From Alistipes sp. (lineage in GTDB: Bacteria; Bacteroidota; Bacteroidia; Bacteroidales; Rikenellaceae): a DNA stretch of 64,000 bases. The stretch spans positions 1-64,000 of the forward strand of contig JAFZFP010000008.1 in assembly GCA_017555905.1 (NCBI GenBank), given 5' to 3'. Position 1 is the first letter of the stretch. Each line of letters begins with the position of its first letter. The translations under genes were made by a program, and so were the position numbers. The notes under the pieces were generated by a model, which saw nothing but the letters and a program-made list of their open reading frames with translations, did no database searches and was not told where the DNA came from. This document shows positions 15,538-24,754 of the stretch, one piece after another.

Positions 15538-17017
15538 AGTCGTTGAGGAACTTAACCGATGTAGCGATATGTGGATACATCACCGTATCGTTGTCCACGA
15601 ATGGGACAACCTTGCGGTATGCCTCGAACATAGCCTCCACAGTTGCTGAAGAGCGAACATCCTCCTTGTGGCGGAACTCCAAGGCCTGAGCCGAATTCAT
15701 CAACTCGATAGCCAACACACGCTCGGTGTTATTAACCACCTTCCACAACTTAGTAGCGGCGTTAGAACCCATACTTACGTGATCCTCCTGACCCTGCGAC
15801 GATGGGATAGAGTCGCACGATGCTGGCCAGCACAAGCCCTTAGACTGGCTCACGATAGAGGCAGCGGTGTACTGAGGAATCATAAAGCCACTGTTGAGAC
15901 CTGGGTTAGCAACCAAGAAGTTAGGCAACTGACGTGCGCCCGAGATAAGTTTATAAGTACGACGCTCAGAGATATTACCAAGCTCCGCTACGGCGATAGC
16001 CAAGAAATCCATAGCCACAGCGATAGGCTGGCCGTGGAAGTTACCTGCTGAGATCACCTCGTCGCTATCAGGGAATACGGTTGGGTTGTCGGTAGCAGAG
16101 TTAATCTCTGTCTCCAAGACTGTAGCAACGTATGCGATAGTATCCTTCGAAGCACCGTGTACCTGTGGGATACAACGGAATGAGTAAGGATCCTGAACGT
16201 GGCTCTTAGCACGTGCGCCAATCTGACTACCAGCCAAAATCTCGCGGAAGTTCTTAGCAGTCTCAATCTGGCCGTTATGAGGACGGATGGCGTGTACGTT
16301 ATGCTCGAATGGCTCCATACGGCCATCGAAAGCATCCAACGACATAGCACCGATATAGTCAGCCAAGAGGCTGAGACGCTGTGCGTTGATAAGTGAATAA
16401 ACACCGTATGCCGACATAAACTGTGTACCGTTCAAAAGCGCAAGACCCTCCTTAGAGCAGAGTGTGATAGGCTCCCAGCCCATCTTCTCCATCATCACGC
16501 TACCCTCAACAACCTCGCCGTCGATCTCAACGTGGCCCAAGCCAAGAAGTGGCAAACACATATGAGCCAAAGGTGAAAGGTCGCCCGAAGCACCCAACGA
16601 ACCCTGCTCATAGACTACAGGGATGATATCGTTGTTGAACATCTCGATAAGACGCTCTACGGTAATGAGCTGTACGCCTGAATGGCCATAAGACAACGAC
16701 TGCACCTTGAGCAAAATCATAAGACGTGCTATCTCACGTGGCACACGGTCGCCAGTACCGCAAGCGTGCGACATCATAAGGTTCTTCTGCAACTGCGACA
16801 AACCCTCCTTCTCTACCGAGATATTGCACAACGAGCCAAAGCCAGTGGTGACACCATAGATAGGACGACCAGCATCCTCCATCTTTTTATCGAGATACTC
16901 ACGACACTTGATGATACGAGCCTTAGCATCGTCGCTCAAGGCGAGTTTATAACCTTTGGTAAGAATCTCCTCAACACGTGCGATTGTGAGGCGCTCTGAA
17001 CTAATATAGTGAATCAT
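15521..17017 (-). CDS. hutH: Histidine ammonia-lyase
   Basis: HutH removes ammonia from L-histidine to give trans-urocanate, first step of the pathway. The Ala-Ser-Gly that cyclises into the MIO cofactor is at residues 143-145 in GSLGASGDLSPLAHM, as in the family. YGVTTGFGSL (54-63) provides the active-site loop. Length 498 is normal. It follows hutU by 22 bp and overlaps hutI by 17 bp. The gene is mid-operon and shows no promoter of its own. Confidence 0.97.
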   Translation of the reverse strand: MIHYISSERLTIARVEEILTKGYKLALSDDAKARIIKCREYLDKKMEDAGRPIYGVTTGFGSLCNISVEKEGLSQLQKNLMMSHACGTGDRVPREIARLMILLKVQSLSYGHSGVQLITVERLIEMFNNDIIPVVYEQGSLGASGDLSPLAHMCLPLLGLGHVEIDGEVVEGSVMMEKMGWEPITLCSKEGLALLNGTQFMSAYGVYSLINAQRLSLLADYIGAMSLDAFDGRMEPFEHNVHAIRPHNGQIETAKNFREILAGSQIGARAKSHVQDPYSFRCIPQVHGASKDTIAYVATVLETEINSATDNPTVFPDSDEVISAGNFHGQPIAVAMDFLAIAVAELGNISERRTYKLISGARQLPNFLVANPGLNSGFMIPQYTAASIVSQSKGLCWPASCDSIPSSQGQEDHVSMGSNAATKLWKVVNNTERVLAIELMNSAQALEFRHKEDVRSSATVEAMFEAYRKVVPFVDNDTVMYPHIATSVKFLNDYEIAR

Positions 17018-17039
17018 AACTTATTCTTCGTTAAATCAA

Positions 17040-19055
17040 TTATTTATTCTCGTTAAAAATCTTCTCGATAAGATCCATATCCGCCAAGTTAGGCATAGTG
17101 ACCTTAAGAAGTGGCGTGCGCTCCATCTGGCGCTTGATAGCAAACATAGCGCCCTCGTTACGAGCCCAGCTACGACGAGCGATACCGTTGTTCACATCCC
17201 ACAACAACATCTCCTCGATGTGGCGACGAGAGTCGTCAGAGCCATCGATAACCATACCGAAGCCACCATTCATAACCTCGCCCCAGCCTACGCCACCACC
17301 ATTGTGGATAGATACCCAGGTAGCGCCACGGAATGAGTCGCCGATGACGTTGTGTACGGCCATATCGGCGCAGAAGTGCGAGCCGTCATAAATATTTGAA
17401 GTCTCACGGTATGGAGAGTCGGTACCAGATACGTCGTGGTGGTCACGACCCAAGACTACTGGAGCCTTCAACTCGCCACGCTTAATCGCCTCGTTAAAGG
17501 CCAAAGCGATACGTGTACGACCCTCAGAGTCGGCATAGAGAATACGAGCCTGTGAGCCAACGACGAGTTTGTTCTGCTTAGCCTCACGAATCCAGTGGAG
17601 GTTATCCTCCATCTGGCCCTGAATCTCCTTTGGAGACTCCTTGAGCATCTCCTCCAACACCTCTGCAGCAATGCGGTCGGTGGTCTCAAGATCCTCCTCC
17701 AAGCCTGAAGTACAAACCCAACGGAATGGGCCGAAGCCGTAGTCGAAGAACATAGGACCCATAATATCCTGAACGTATGATGGATAGCGGAACTTACCGC
17801 CCTCAGCCATAATATCTGCGCCAGCACGTGAAGCCTCCAAGAGGAAGGCGTTACCGTAGTCGAAGAAGTACATACCACGTGCAGTGAGTTTGTTGATAGC
17901 AGCCACCTGACGACGCAACGACTCACGAACACACTCGTGGAAACGCTCAGGCTCCTCGGCCATCATACGGTTAGACTCCTCGTAAGAGTAGCCCACTGGG
18001 TAGTAGCCACCAGCCCAAGGGTTGTGCAACGATGTCTGGTCAGAGCCAAGATCTACGTTGATATTCTCCTCAGCCAAACGCTCCCAGAGGTCTACGACAT
18101 TACCTACGTAGGCAAACGAGATAACCTCCTTATTCTCCACAGCCTTGCGAACACGTGGGATAAGTTCGTCGAGTGAGGTGTACAACTCATCCACCCAACC
18201 CTGCTTGTGACGCTTCTCCGCAGCCGCGATATTCACCTCGGCAGTGATACTCACCACACCCGAGATATTACCTGCCTTAGGCTGTGCACCCGACATACCA
18301 CCAAGACCTGCGGTTACGAACAACATACCACGCAAATCCTTCTGACCTGGCTTCATACGCTTTCTGGCAGCATTCATAACGGTAATTGTTGTACCGTGAA
18401 CGATACCCTGAGGGCCAATGTACATATATGAGCCCGCAGTCATCTGACCATACTGCGATACGCCCATAGCGTTCATACGCTCCCAATCGTCCTGTGACGA
18501 GTGGTTAGGGATAACCATACCGTTGGTAACAACCACACGTGGAGCATCCTTATGTGATGGGAAGAGACCAAATGGGTGACCAGAGTACATAACCAATGTC
18601 TGCTCGTCGGTCATCTCAGCCAAATACTTCATCGCCAAGCGATACTGAGCCCAGTTCTGGAACACCGCACCGTTACCACCATAGGTAATAAGTTCGTGAG
18701 GGTGCTGAGCAACAGCCTTGTCGAGGTTGTTCTGAATCATAAGCATAATCGCTGCTGCCTGGCGTGAGCGTGCTGGATACTCCTCGATAGGACGAGCATA
18801 CATCTCATACTCTGGGCGCAAACGATACATATAGATACGACCATAGGTCTTCAACTCCTCCAAGAACTCAGGAATCAACTCCGCATGGTGCTTTTCGGGG
18901 AAGTAGCGCAAAGCGTTAGCCAAGGCCAACTTCTTCTCCTCGTCGGTAAGGATATCCTTACGCTTTGGGGCGTGGTTAGCCGCAGGGTCGTAGGCTCTCT
19001 TTGCTGGCAATGGATCAGGAATACCGGCCAATATATCTTTCTGAAAATCTGTCAT
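17040..19055 (-). CDS. hutU: Urocanate hydratase
   Basis: HutU adds water to urocanate to form imidazolonepropionate, using tightly bound NAD as an electrophile. Family blocks are clear: YSGHPFGLFPS, NGMVIPNHSS and GQMTAGSYMYIGPQGIVHGT in the first half, and a nucleotide-binding segment rich in glycine (TAGLGGMSGAQPKA). With the ATG at 19055 it has 671 residues, closer to the vertebrate enzyme than to the roughly 555 residues of the Pseudomonas type; this long form is common in Bacteroidetes. In-frame Met at 19064 or 19082 would add 3 or 9 residues. It lies 27 bp after ftcD and 22 bp before hutH. Confidence 0.95.
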   Translation of the reverse strand: MTDFQKDILAGIPDPLPAKRAYDPAANHAPKRKDILTDEEKKLALANALRYFPEKHHAELIPEFLEELKTYGRIYMYRLRPEYEMYARPIEEYPARSRQAAAIMLMIQNNLDKAVAQHPHELITYGGNGAVFQNWAQYRLAMKYLAEMTDEQTLVMYSGHPFGLFPSHKDAPRVVVTNGMVIPNHSSQDDWERMNAMGVSQYGQMTAGSYMYIGPQGIVHGTTITVMNAARKRMKPGQKDLRGMLFVTAGLGGMSGAQPKAGNISGVVSITAEVNIAAAEKRHKQGWVDELYTSLDELIPRVRKAVENKEVISFAYVGNVVDLWERLAEENINVDLGSDQTSLHNPWAGGYYPVGYSYEESNRMMAEEPERFHECVRESLRRQVAAINKLTARGMYFFDYGNAFLLEASRAGADIMAEGGKFRYPSYVQDIMGPMFFDYGFGPFRWVCTSGLEEDLETTDRIAAEVLEEMLKESPKEIQGQMEDNLHWIREAKQNKLVVGSQARILYADSEGRTRIALAFNEAIKRGELKAPVVLGRDHHDVSGTDSPYRETSNIYDGSHFCADMAVHNVIGDSFRGATWVSIHNGGGVGWGEVMNGGFGMVIDGSDDSRRHIEEMLLWDVNNGIARRSWARNEGAMFAIKRQMERTPLLKVTMPNLADMDLIEKIFNENK

Positions 19056-19082
19056 AATCGTCATTTTTAGGGATTGCCACAA

Positions 19083-20789
19083 TTACTTAATTTTGCTCTC
19101 TACGACGGCCAAAACCTCAGCCTCAGCCTTCTGAGCCAAAGCCTGAATCTCCTCAGCCTCCTTAACCAAAGCATCGGCCATAGCACGATCCTTAAGGCCT
19201 GCAGCATTAATCTTAACATTGAGGCAAGCACCCATAACTGCTGAACGAGCAGCCAAAGCACCTACACCAGCATCAGAAACAGAGTTAGGGTTACCCTCCT
19301 CGGCCATAGCACGAACAACATCGAACGCCTTATATGCTGCCTTCATAGTACGCAAAGGCACCTGAGTAGCATACAATGTAGCAGCCTCCATAGCCTCAGC
19401 ACGTGCAGCCTTCTCCTCGTCAGTACCCTTAGGCATACCGAACACATCCATAATCTTATTGAATGCTGCGGTATCCTCATCCACGAGATACAACAACTCG
19501 TTCATAACAGCCATACCGTTGTCTGCCCAATCTGAGAAGAACTCCCAGCGGTCATCCCAACCAGCCTTGTGTGACGAGAGGTTAGCAACCATAGTACCCA
19601 ACGCAGCAGCCAAAGCACCCATATAAGCCGAAATAGAGCCACCACCAGGGGCTGGAGACTCACTCGCTGTCTCCTCAGCAAAGCCCGCACAGGTCATATC
19701 CACAAGTTTCTTGATGCCCTTCTGCTGATCAGCCTCCAAGATATACTCTACGACCTTCTCATCTGGGTTGAAAGGCTTGAGGTTAGAAAGACCCATAGAC
19801 TCGATAGCGATACGCACCAACTCTCTCTCAGGAAGACCTGTAGAGCGATTCTGCTTACGCAAGAAGTGACGACCAGCATCTACCAAAGCGCTCTTTGGCA
19901 CAAGACCTACAATCTCGGCACCAGTTACACGCACACCGCGAGCCTCAGCAGCACGGCACACCTCGTCGAAGGCTACGTGCAAAGGAGTGATCGAGAGGTT
20001 AGTCATATTCATAGATACCTGAGCGATACCATACTCCTCGATAAACCAGCCAATAGCCTTACAAGCCTTCAACGTACCTGGCTTCATAATGGTATTGCCA
20101 TTCTCGTCCTTCATAATCTTACCTACGATAGGGTTACCCTCACGCATAGGACGACCCTTCTCGCGAACGTCGAATGCAATAGCATTAGCACGACGTGTAG
20201 AGGTTGTATTGAGGTTGTAGTTTACAGCAACGAGGAAGTCACGTGCGCCAACGGCTGTAGCACCGCTCTTCGCTACACCCTCATCAAATGGGCGAGCGCC
20301 AAAGTCTGGCTTACTCTTCTCATCCATCATCTTCTCTGGCAACGCCTCATACTCACCTGCACGGCAAACAGCCAAGTTGCGACGCTCAGGGGTGAAGGCT
20401 GCAGCCTCGTAGCAATATGTAGGCACGTTAAGCTCCTCAGCGATACGCTTAGCAAGAGCACGCGCCAACTCAGCACACTCCTCCAAAGTGATACCAGATA
20501 CAGGAATCAAAGGACATACGTCGCAAGCACCCATACGTGGGTGAGCGCCCTTATGCTGACGCATATCAATAAGTTCGGTTGCGCGCTTAATAGCAGCAAC
20601 AGCAGCATCACACACTGCCTCAGGCTCACCTACGAAGGTTACAACAGTTCGGTTTGTAGCCTCGCCTGGATCAACGTCCAAAAGTTTAACGCCCTTAGCA
20701 GCCTCGATTACATCGGTAATCTGCTTGATAGTCTCAGCATTGCGACCCTCAGAAAAGTTAGGTACGCACTCAACGATTCTCTTTTGCAT
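19083..20789 (-). CDS. ftcD: Glutamate formimidoyltransferase / formimidoyltetrahydrofolate cyclodeaminase fusion
   Basis: Two-domain enzyme that passes the formimino group from formiminoglutamate to tetrahydrofolate and then releases ammonia to give methenyl-THF, feeding one-carbon metabolism. Residues about 1-335 are the transferase (IVECVPNFSEGRN at 5-17, HKGAHPRMGACDVCP near 80). Residues about 355-565 are the cyclodeaminase, starting at TASESPAPGGGSISAYMGAL. The domain order equals that of mammalian FTCD. This replaces HutG or HutF/HutE routes, none of which is present. It lies second in the operon after the Dabb gene (41 bp) and before hutU. Confidence 0.95.
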   Translation of the reverse strand: MQKRIVECVPNFSEGRNAETIKQITDVIEAAKGVKLLDVDPGEATNRTVVTFVGEPEAVCDAAVAAIKRATELIDMRQHKGAHPRMGACDVCPLIPVSGITLEECAELARALAKRIAEELNVPTYCYEAAAFTPERRNLAVCRAGEYEALPEKMMDEKSKPDFGARPFDEGVAKSGATAVGARDFLVAVNYNLNTTSTRRANAIAFDVREKGRPMREGNPIVGKIMKDENGNTIMKPGTLKACKAIGWFIEEYGIAQVSMNMTNLSITPLHVAFDEVCRAAEARGVRVTGAEIVGLVPKSALVDAGRHFLRKQNRSTGLPERELVRIAIESMGLSNLKPFNPDEKVVEYILEADQQKGIKKLVDMTCAGFAEETASESPAPGGGSISAYMGALAAALGTMVANLSSHKAGWDDRWEFFSDWADNGMAVMNELLYLVDEDTAAFNKIMDVFGMPKGTDEEKAARAEAMEAATLYATQVPLRTMKAAYKAFDVVRAMAEEGNPNSVSDAGVGALAARSAVMGACLNVKINAAGLKDRAMADALVKEAEEIQALAQKAEAEVLAVVESKIK

Positions 20790-20830
20790 AGTTTTGTAGT
20801 ATTTAAGTTAAATTTTGATTATCTCTTGTC

Positions 20831-21130
20831 CTATAGTTCGTAATCTACGTCGATGCGTGACTCGCGACGGCTCTTGCAGTAGTCGCTGATGACGACGTGG
20901 AGTGGGTTTACCTTATAGGCCTCCATAGCCTCCCACGTTGGAAAGTCGGCAGTGAGGACTGCGTCGTACGACGAAGCGGTCTCCTTGAGGTTAATGCCTA
21001 CTTCGGCTCTTAACAAGCCCTCGATTTTGCCATTCAATGCCTCGAGACGGCTCTTCATCTGCTCGGCAATCTGCTGTGGAGTCTCCTCCAAATCGCGACG
21101 GAATTTCCACATTACGATGTGACGTATCAT
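20831..21130 (-). CDS. Dabb (stress-responsive alpha/beta barrel) domain protein
   Basis: Small cytosolic protein of 99 residues, a single Dabb domain: it starts MIRHIVMWKF, has the central helix with AEVGINLKE, and the end block ADFPTWEAMEAYKVNPLH typical of the family. Dabb proteins are dimeric ferredoxin-like folds with varied or unknown roles. It is the first gene of the histidine-degradation operon, 41 bp ahead of ftcD. A role in histidine breakdown is only suggested by this position. Confidence 0.85.
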   Translation of the reverse strand: MIRHIVMWKFRRDLEETPQQIAEQMKSRLEALNGKIEGLLRAEVGINLKETASSYDAVLTADFPTWEAMEAYKVNPLHVVISDYCKSRRESRIDVDYEL

Positions 21131-21172
21131 ACTCTATCTCTTAGTTTAAGGGTTACTAATTCTTCAATCGAA

Positions 21173-21180
21173 CAAATATA
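21173..21180 (-). promoter_or_regulatory. Candidate -7 element of the hut operon
   Basis: Reverse-strand TATATTTG, 43 bp before the Dabb start codon. No clear -33 element lies 19-21 bases upstream. Confidence 0.4.
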
Positions 21181-21250
21181 CAATTTATTTTATAAATTCT
21201 CCCATTTTTTTTCATCTATTTACATACGCTTTTAATTTTTTTGCATAGTC

Positions 21251-21282
21251 GTTGTCTATCCAAATATTTTTCACTACCTTTG
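21251..21282 (+). promoter_or_regulatory. Promoter of the NfeD/SPFH pair
   Basis: GTTG (21251-21254), 20 bases, TACCTTTG (21275-21282). Start near 21289 leaves a leader of about 45 bases. Confidence 0.7.
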
Positions 21283-21333
21283 ATAGAATTTAAAAATCAA
21301 CCCCCTCTTTAACTCAAAACATAGTTCGCAAAT

Positions 21334-21768
21334 ATGGAAATTTGGATTTATTGGACCATCGCAGCACTCCTGCTCTTCATCGTAGAACTTATGACCGCAG
21401 GCTTTGCCGTCATCTGCTTAGCCTTTGGTGCAGGTGCTGCCGCCATCGCTGCAGCGTGCGACGCTACGCTAAACACCCAGTTGCTCATCTTCGCCATCGT
21501 CTCGGTGGTAGCCATCGCTTGTGTGCGCCCAATCCTTAAGCGTACGATCTTCAAGAGTGGCGAGAAGGTTGCCACAAATGCCTCAGCCATAGTGGGTAAG
21601 CACGGCGTTGTGTGCAACGATGTCGAGGGCGACGACGACACCGGCCGTGTCATAATTGATGGCATCGATTGGCGCGCCAAGAGCCTCGATGGTGAGACCC
21701 TTCCGAAGGGCACAAAGGTCGTAGTTACGGCCATCGACAGCGTAGTATTAACCGTTAAAAAACTATAA
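21334..21768 (+). CDS. NfeD-like membrane protein
   Basis: Short NfeD-family protein (144 residues): membrane helices at about 5-70 followed by a soluble OB-fold-like domain (about 80-144) with GKHGVVCNDVEGDDDTGRV and the end VVVTAIDSVVLTVKKL. NfeD proteins are encoded next to SPFH proteins and are thought to support membrane-microdomain organisation or quality control. The SPFH gene follows 3 bp later, so the two are surely co-transcribed. Confidence 0.87.
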   Translation: MEIWIYWTIAALLLFIVELMTAGFAVICLAFGAGAAAIAAACDATLNTQLLIFAIVSVVAIACVRPILKRTIFKSGEKVATNASAIVGKHGVVCNDVEGDDDTGRVIIDGIDWRAKSLDGETLPKGTKVVVTAIDSVVLTVKKL

Positions 21769-21771
21769 TCT

Positions 21772-22755
21772 ATGGATTCTACATTGCTTATTTTCCTTAT
21801 CATTGCCCTTATCGCAGTGATATACGTACTCAAGGGTTTCAAGATTGTGCCACAGTCCGAGACGCGCGTTGTTGAGCGCTTGGGTCGCTACGACAGAACT
21901 CTTCAGTCGGGTATCAACTTCCTCTTCCCCATCATCGACCGAGCGCGCGAGGTTATTCAGCGCGACGAGATTAAGTATGGCGATGGCTCGAAGAGCGTGA
22001 TTATGCGCACCACCTCTCGTATCGACCTCCGTGAGCAGGTCTACGACTTCGACAAGCAGAGTGTGATTACCAAGGATAACGTGACCACCACCATCAACGC
22101 CTTGCTCTACTTCCAGATTGTGGACCCCGTTAAGTCGGTCTACGAGATTGACAACCTCCCTAACGCTATCGAGAAACTCACACAGACAACCCTTCGTAAC
22201 GTCATCGGAGAGTTGGAGTTAGACGAGACCCTCACCTCACGCGACACCATCAACTCGAAGTTGCGCCTTGTGCTTGACGAGGCTACAAACAAGTGGGGCG
22301 TAAAGGTAAACCGCGTTGAGTTGCAGGATATTACACCTCCTGAGTCGGTACGTCGTGCTATGGAGCAACAGATGCAGGCCGAGCGTGAGCGCCGTGCAAA
22401 GGTCCTTGAGGCACGTGGTCATAAGGAGGCTATGATTTTGCAGTCGGAGGGTGAGAAGGAGTCGCAGATCAACCAGGCCGAGGCAGAGCGTCAGACACAG
22501 ATTCTCAAGGCTCAGGGTGAGGCCGACGCCAAGGTTTTGCAGGCTACAGCCGAGGCTGAGGCTATCCGTAAGGTTGCCGAGGCTATCGCCGAGTCGAAGA
22601 CCGACCCAGCAACCTATATGCTTCTTATGAAGTATGTCGAGACGTTGAAGGAGATTGGCGCTGGCGACCAGGCTAAGACCGTCTTCCTCCCATTCGAGGC
22701 CAGCAACCTCGTGGGCGCACTTGGTTCGCTCACCGAACTATTGCCTAAGAAGTAG
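21772..22755 (+). CDS. SPFH-domain (stomatin/prohibitin-like, QmcA type) protein
   Basis: Membrane-anchored scaffold protein of 327 residues. One N-terminal membrane segment (about 3-20) is followed by the SPFH domain (VPQSETRVVERLGRYDRTL from about 26; VYEIDNLPNAIEKLTQTTLR near 125) and a long Glu/Ala/Gln-rich coiled coil (about 200-275). This is the QmcA/stomatin arrangement; such proteins form large oligomeric cages at the membrane and often modulate proteases. Paired with the NfeD-like gene. Confidence 0.92.
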   Translation: MDSTLLIFLIIALIAVIYVLKGFKIVPQSETRVVERLGRYDRTLQSGINFLFPIIDRAREVIQRDEIKYGDGSKSVIMRTTSRIDLREQVYDFDKQSVITKDNVTTTINALLYFQIVDPVKSVYEIDNLPNAIEKLTQTTLRNVIGELELDETLTSRDTINSKLRLVLDEATNKWGVKVNRVELQDITPPESVRRAMEQQMQAERERRAKVLEARGHKEAMILQSEGEKESQINQAEAERQTQILKAQGEADAKVLQATAEAEAIRKVAEAIAESKTDPATYMLLMKYVETLKEIGAGDQAKTVFLPFEASNLVGALGSLTELLPKK

Positions 22756-22780
22756 TAACTAAATAGGTATCAACAAAAAA

Positions 22781-22821
22781 ACAATGGCTGTCGGATAACT
22801 CCAACAGCCACTGTTTTTTTT
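22781..22821. terminator. Bidirectional terminator
   Basis: TGGCTGT-x-GGA pairs with TCC-x-ACAGCCA (22785-22810). Eight T follow on the plus strand and seven T on the minus strand, so it ends both the SPFH operon and the convergent leftward operon. Confidence 0.9.
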
Positions 22822-22884
22822 AATTTATTATTGCCAAATAACAATTACAAATTTCACCATCCAAGGTTTGTTATTAAACGACTT

Positions 22885-23520
22885 CTATTTCACTCTAATC
22901 ATATTGATTCCGTCACGTATAGGAACAATAACATTATCTACCCTATCGTCCTCTTTGACTTTGCGATTAAACTCTACGATAGCCTCGGTATGTCGGTCGT
23001 TATGGGCGATAGGCTCTGCCACCTTGCCATACCATAATATGTTGTCAGCCAATAGTATAGAGCCACTACGCACGTAGCCACCATCCATTAGCATATCGTA
23101 GTAGGCGGGGTACTCTCGTTTATCGCCATCAATAAAAACCATATCGTAGACCTCGCCAAGGCGTGGCACAACATCGAGGGCCGAGCCTATATGTTGGCGG
23201 ATACGTGAGCCGTAGCCAGACTTGTCGAAGTAGTTGGCTGCGATATCCTCCAACTCATCATCCACCTCGATAGTGTCGAGGATAGCACCCTCCTCCAAGC
23301 CTCGGGCGATGCTGAGGGCCGAGTAGCCTGTGAAGGTACCAATCTCAAGGACTCGCTTAGGGCGCATCATACGCACCAACATCTCGAGGAGCTTGCCTTG
23401 AAGATGTCCCGAAATCATACGTGGGTTGATAACACGGAGGTAGGTCTCTCGCTCCAACTGGTGCATCAACGCCTCCTCCTCAGAGGTGTTATCCAAGATA
23501 TACTGTTCCAACTTATCCAT
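22885..23520 (-). CDS. O-methyltransferase, caffeoyl-CoA/catechol type
   Basis: SAM-dependent methyltransferase of 211 residues. The SAM-binding glycine loop is VLEIGTFTGYSAL (about 57-69), an acidic residue follows at TIEVDDE, and metal-binding/catalytic positions fit FIDGDK (near 128) and LLADNILW (near 157), the pattern of Mg-dependent class I O-methyltransferases. The acceptor is unknown. It is the last gene of the operon running from dapB, 5 bp after the M16 protease gene. Confidence 0.88.
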   Translation of the reverse strand: MDKLEQYILDNTSEEEALMHQLERETYLRVINPRMISGHLQGKLLEMLVRMMRPKRVLEIGTFTGYSALSIARGLEEGAILDTIEVDDELEDIAANYFDKSGYGSRIRQHIGSALDVVPRLGEVYDMVFIDGDKREYPAYYDMLMDGGYVRSGSILLADNILWYGKVAEPIAHNDRHTEAIVEFNRKVKEDDRVDNVIVPIRDGINMIRVK

Positions 23521-23525
23521 ATCGC

Positions 23526-24746
23526 TTATTTTTTATATATCAGTCGAGAGAGCGAGGTAAGACTCTCATTTGCCACCCTGCATATATCCTCGGCAGTGAT
23601 GGCCATAACCTTCTTATATGCCTCCTCGAGCGTATCAATATCTTTATAGAGTAGGTAACTCTTTCCTGCACCTAACATATAACCCTCGTTTGACTCCATC
23701 GAGATAGCCATCTGTGCCACGAATTGGCGCTTGGCAATAGCCAGACGACGCTGCGATATAGGCTTGTGCGAGAGGTTGGCGATATTCTCCTCTATGAGAC
23801 CTACACACTCCTCCATATTGTCGTGGTCCGAAGAGAAGTAGACACCAACAATTCCGCAATCGGAGTAAGGGGTATAGGTTGCCTCAACATTATACGACAG
23901 GCCTCGCTTCTCCCTCAACTCGATGTTAAGTAACGAGTTAGCCGAAGGACCACCCAATATATTCACCAACAGCGCGAGGGGTAGACGACGCTCGTCGGAG
24001 ATGCCATAACCACGCGCTCCGATGATGCCGTGAGCCTGGTGGGTATGTCGCGAGAGCATCTCGTTAAAGGGCTGATACTCCAGTGGAGCAACACGTTCAA
24101 AACCACGTACCGTAGGTTCGAAGTCCCCGAAGTAGCGCTCGACGACGGCCTTAGCCCTCTCCACGGAGAAGTTGCCGATAGAGGAGAAGACCATCTGGTC
24201 GGTGGTATAGGTGCGACGCACAAAACTCTTCAGCGAGTCACTCGTAAATCGCGCTATAGTAGTCTTAGAGCCAAGGATATTATGCCCCAATTCCGACCCC
24301 TTGAACATCAAATCCTCGAAGTCGTCATATATACGCTCCGAGGGGGAATCCTTATAAGAGTTTATCTCGTCGGCAATCACCTCTCGCTCCTTAACCAACT
24401 CCCTATCGGGGAAGGTAGAGCAAAACATAACGTCGGCCATAAGTTCCACAGCACGCTGAAAATCACGACGTAACACCGTAGCGTGGAGCGTGGTATCCTC
24501 CTTGGTGGTGTAGGCGTTGAGTTCTCCACCGAGGTTCTCCAAACGGCAATTCACCTGATAGGCCTTACGGCGCTTAGTACCCTTGAAGAGGGCGTGCTCG
24601 GTAAAGTGGGCGATGCCATACTCTCCCTTCAACTCATCGCGACAGCCCGCATTAACAACAAGGGCGCAATGGACTACCCCACTACGCACCTGACGGTGTA
24701 TTCCCCTAATGCCATTCGGCAATATATATGTCTCGAACTCCTTCAC
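23526..24746 (-). CDS. M16-family zinc protease
   Basis: Predicted processing peptidase-like metalloprotease, 406 residues (one half-clamshell of the M16 family). The inverted zinc motif HxxEH is HFTEH (about 47-51), and the third metal-binding Glu is in the following TTKEDTTLHAT segment. A second, non-catalytic M16 domain covers about 165-390. There is no signal peptide, so it is probably cytosolic. It starts 8 bp after uvrA. Natural substrate unknown. Confidence 0.9.
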   Translation of the reverse strand: MKEFETYILPNGIRGIHRQVRSGVVHCALVVNAGCRDELKGEYGIAHFTEHALFKGTKRRKAYQVNCRLENLGGELNAYTTKEDTTLHATVLRRDFQRAVELMADVMFCSTFPDRELVKEREVIADEINSYKDSPSERIYDDFEDLMFKGSELGHNILGSKTTIARFTSDSLKSFVRRTYTTDQMVFSSIGNFSVERAKAVVERYFGDFEPTVRGFERVAPLEYQPFNEMLSRHTHQAHGIIGARGYGISDERRLPLALLVNILGGPSANSLLNIELREKRGLSYNVEATYTPYSDCGIVGVYFSSDHDNMEECVGLIEENIANLSHKPISQRRLAIAKRQFVAQMAISMESNEGYMLGAGKSYLLYKDIDTLEEAYKKVMAITAEDICRVANESLTSLSRLIYKK

Positions 24747-24754
24747 CTTAGAAA

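Noticed and set aside
19866-20843. Rightward open frame of 325 codons
   Set aside because: It lies opposite the well-supported ftcD fusion and has the low-complexity Thr/His/Ser look of an antisense shadow in this codon usage.
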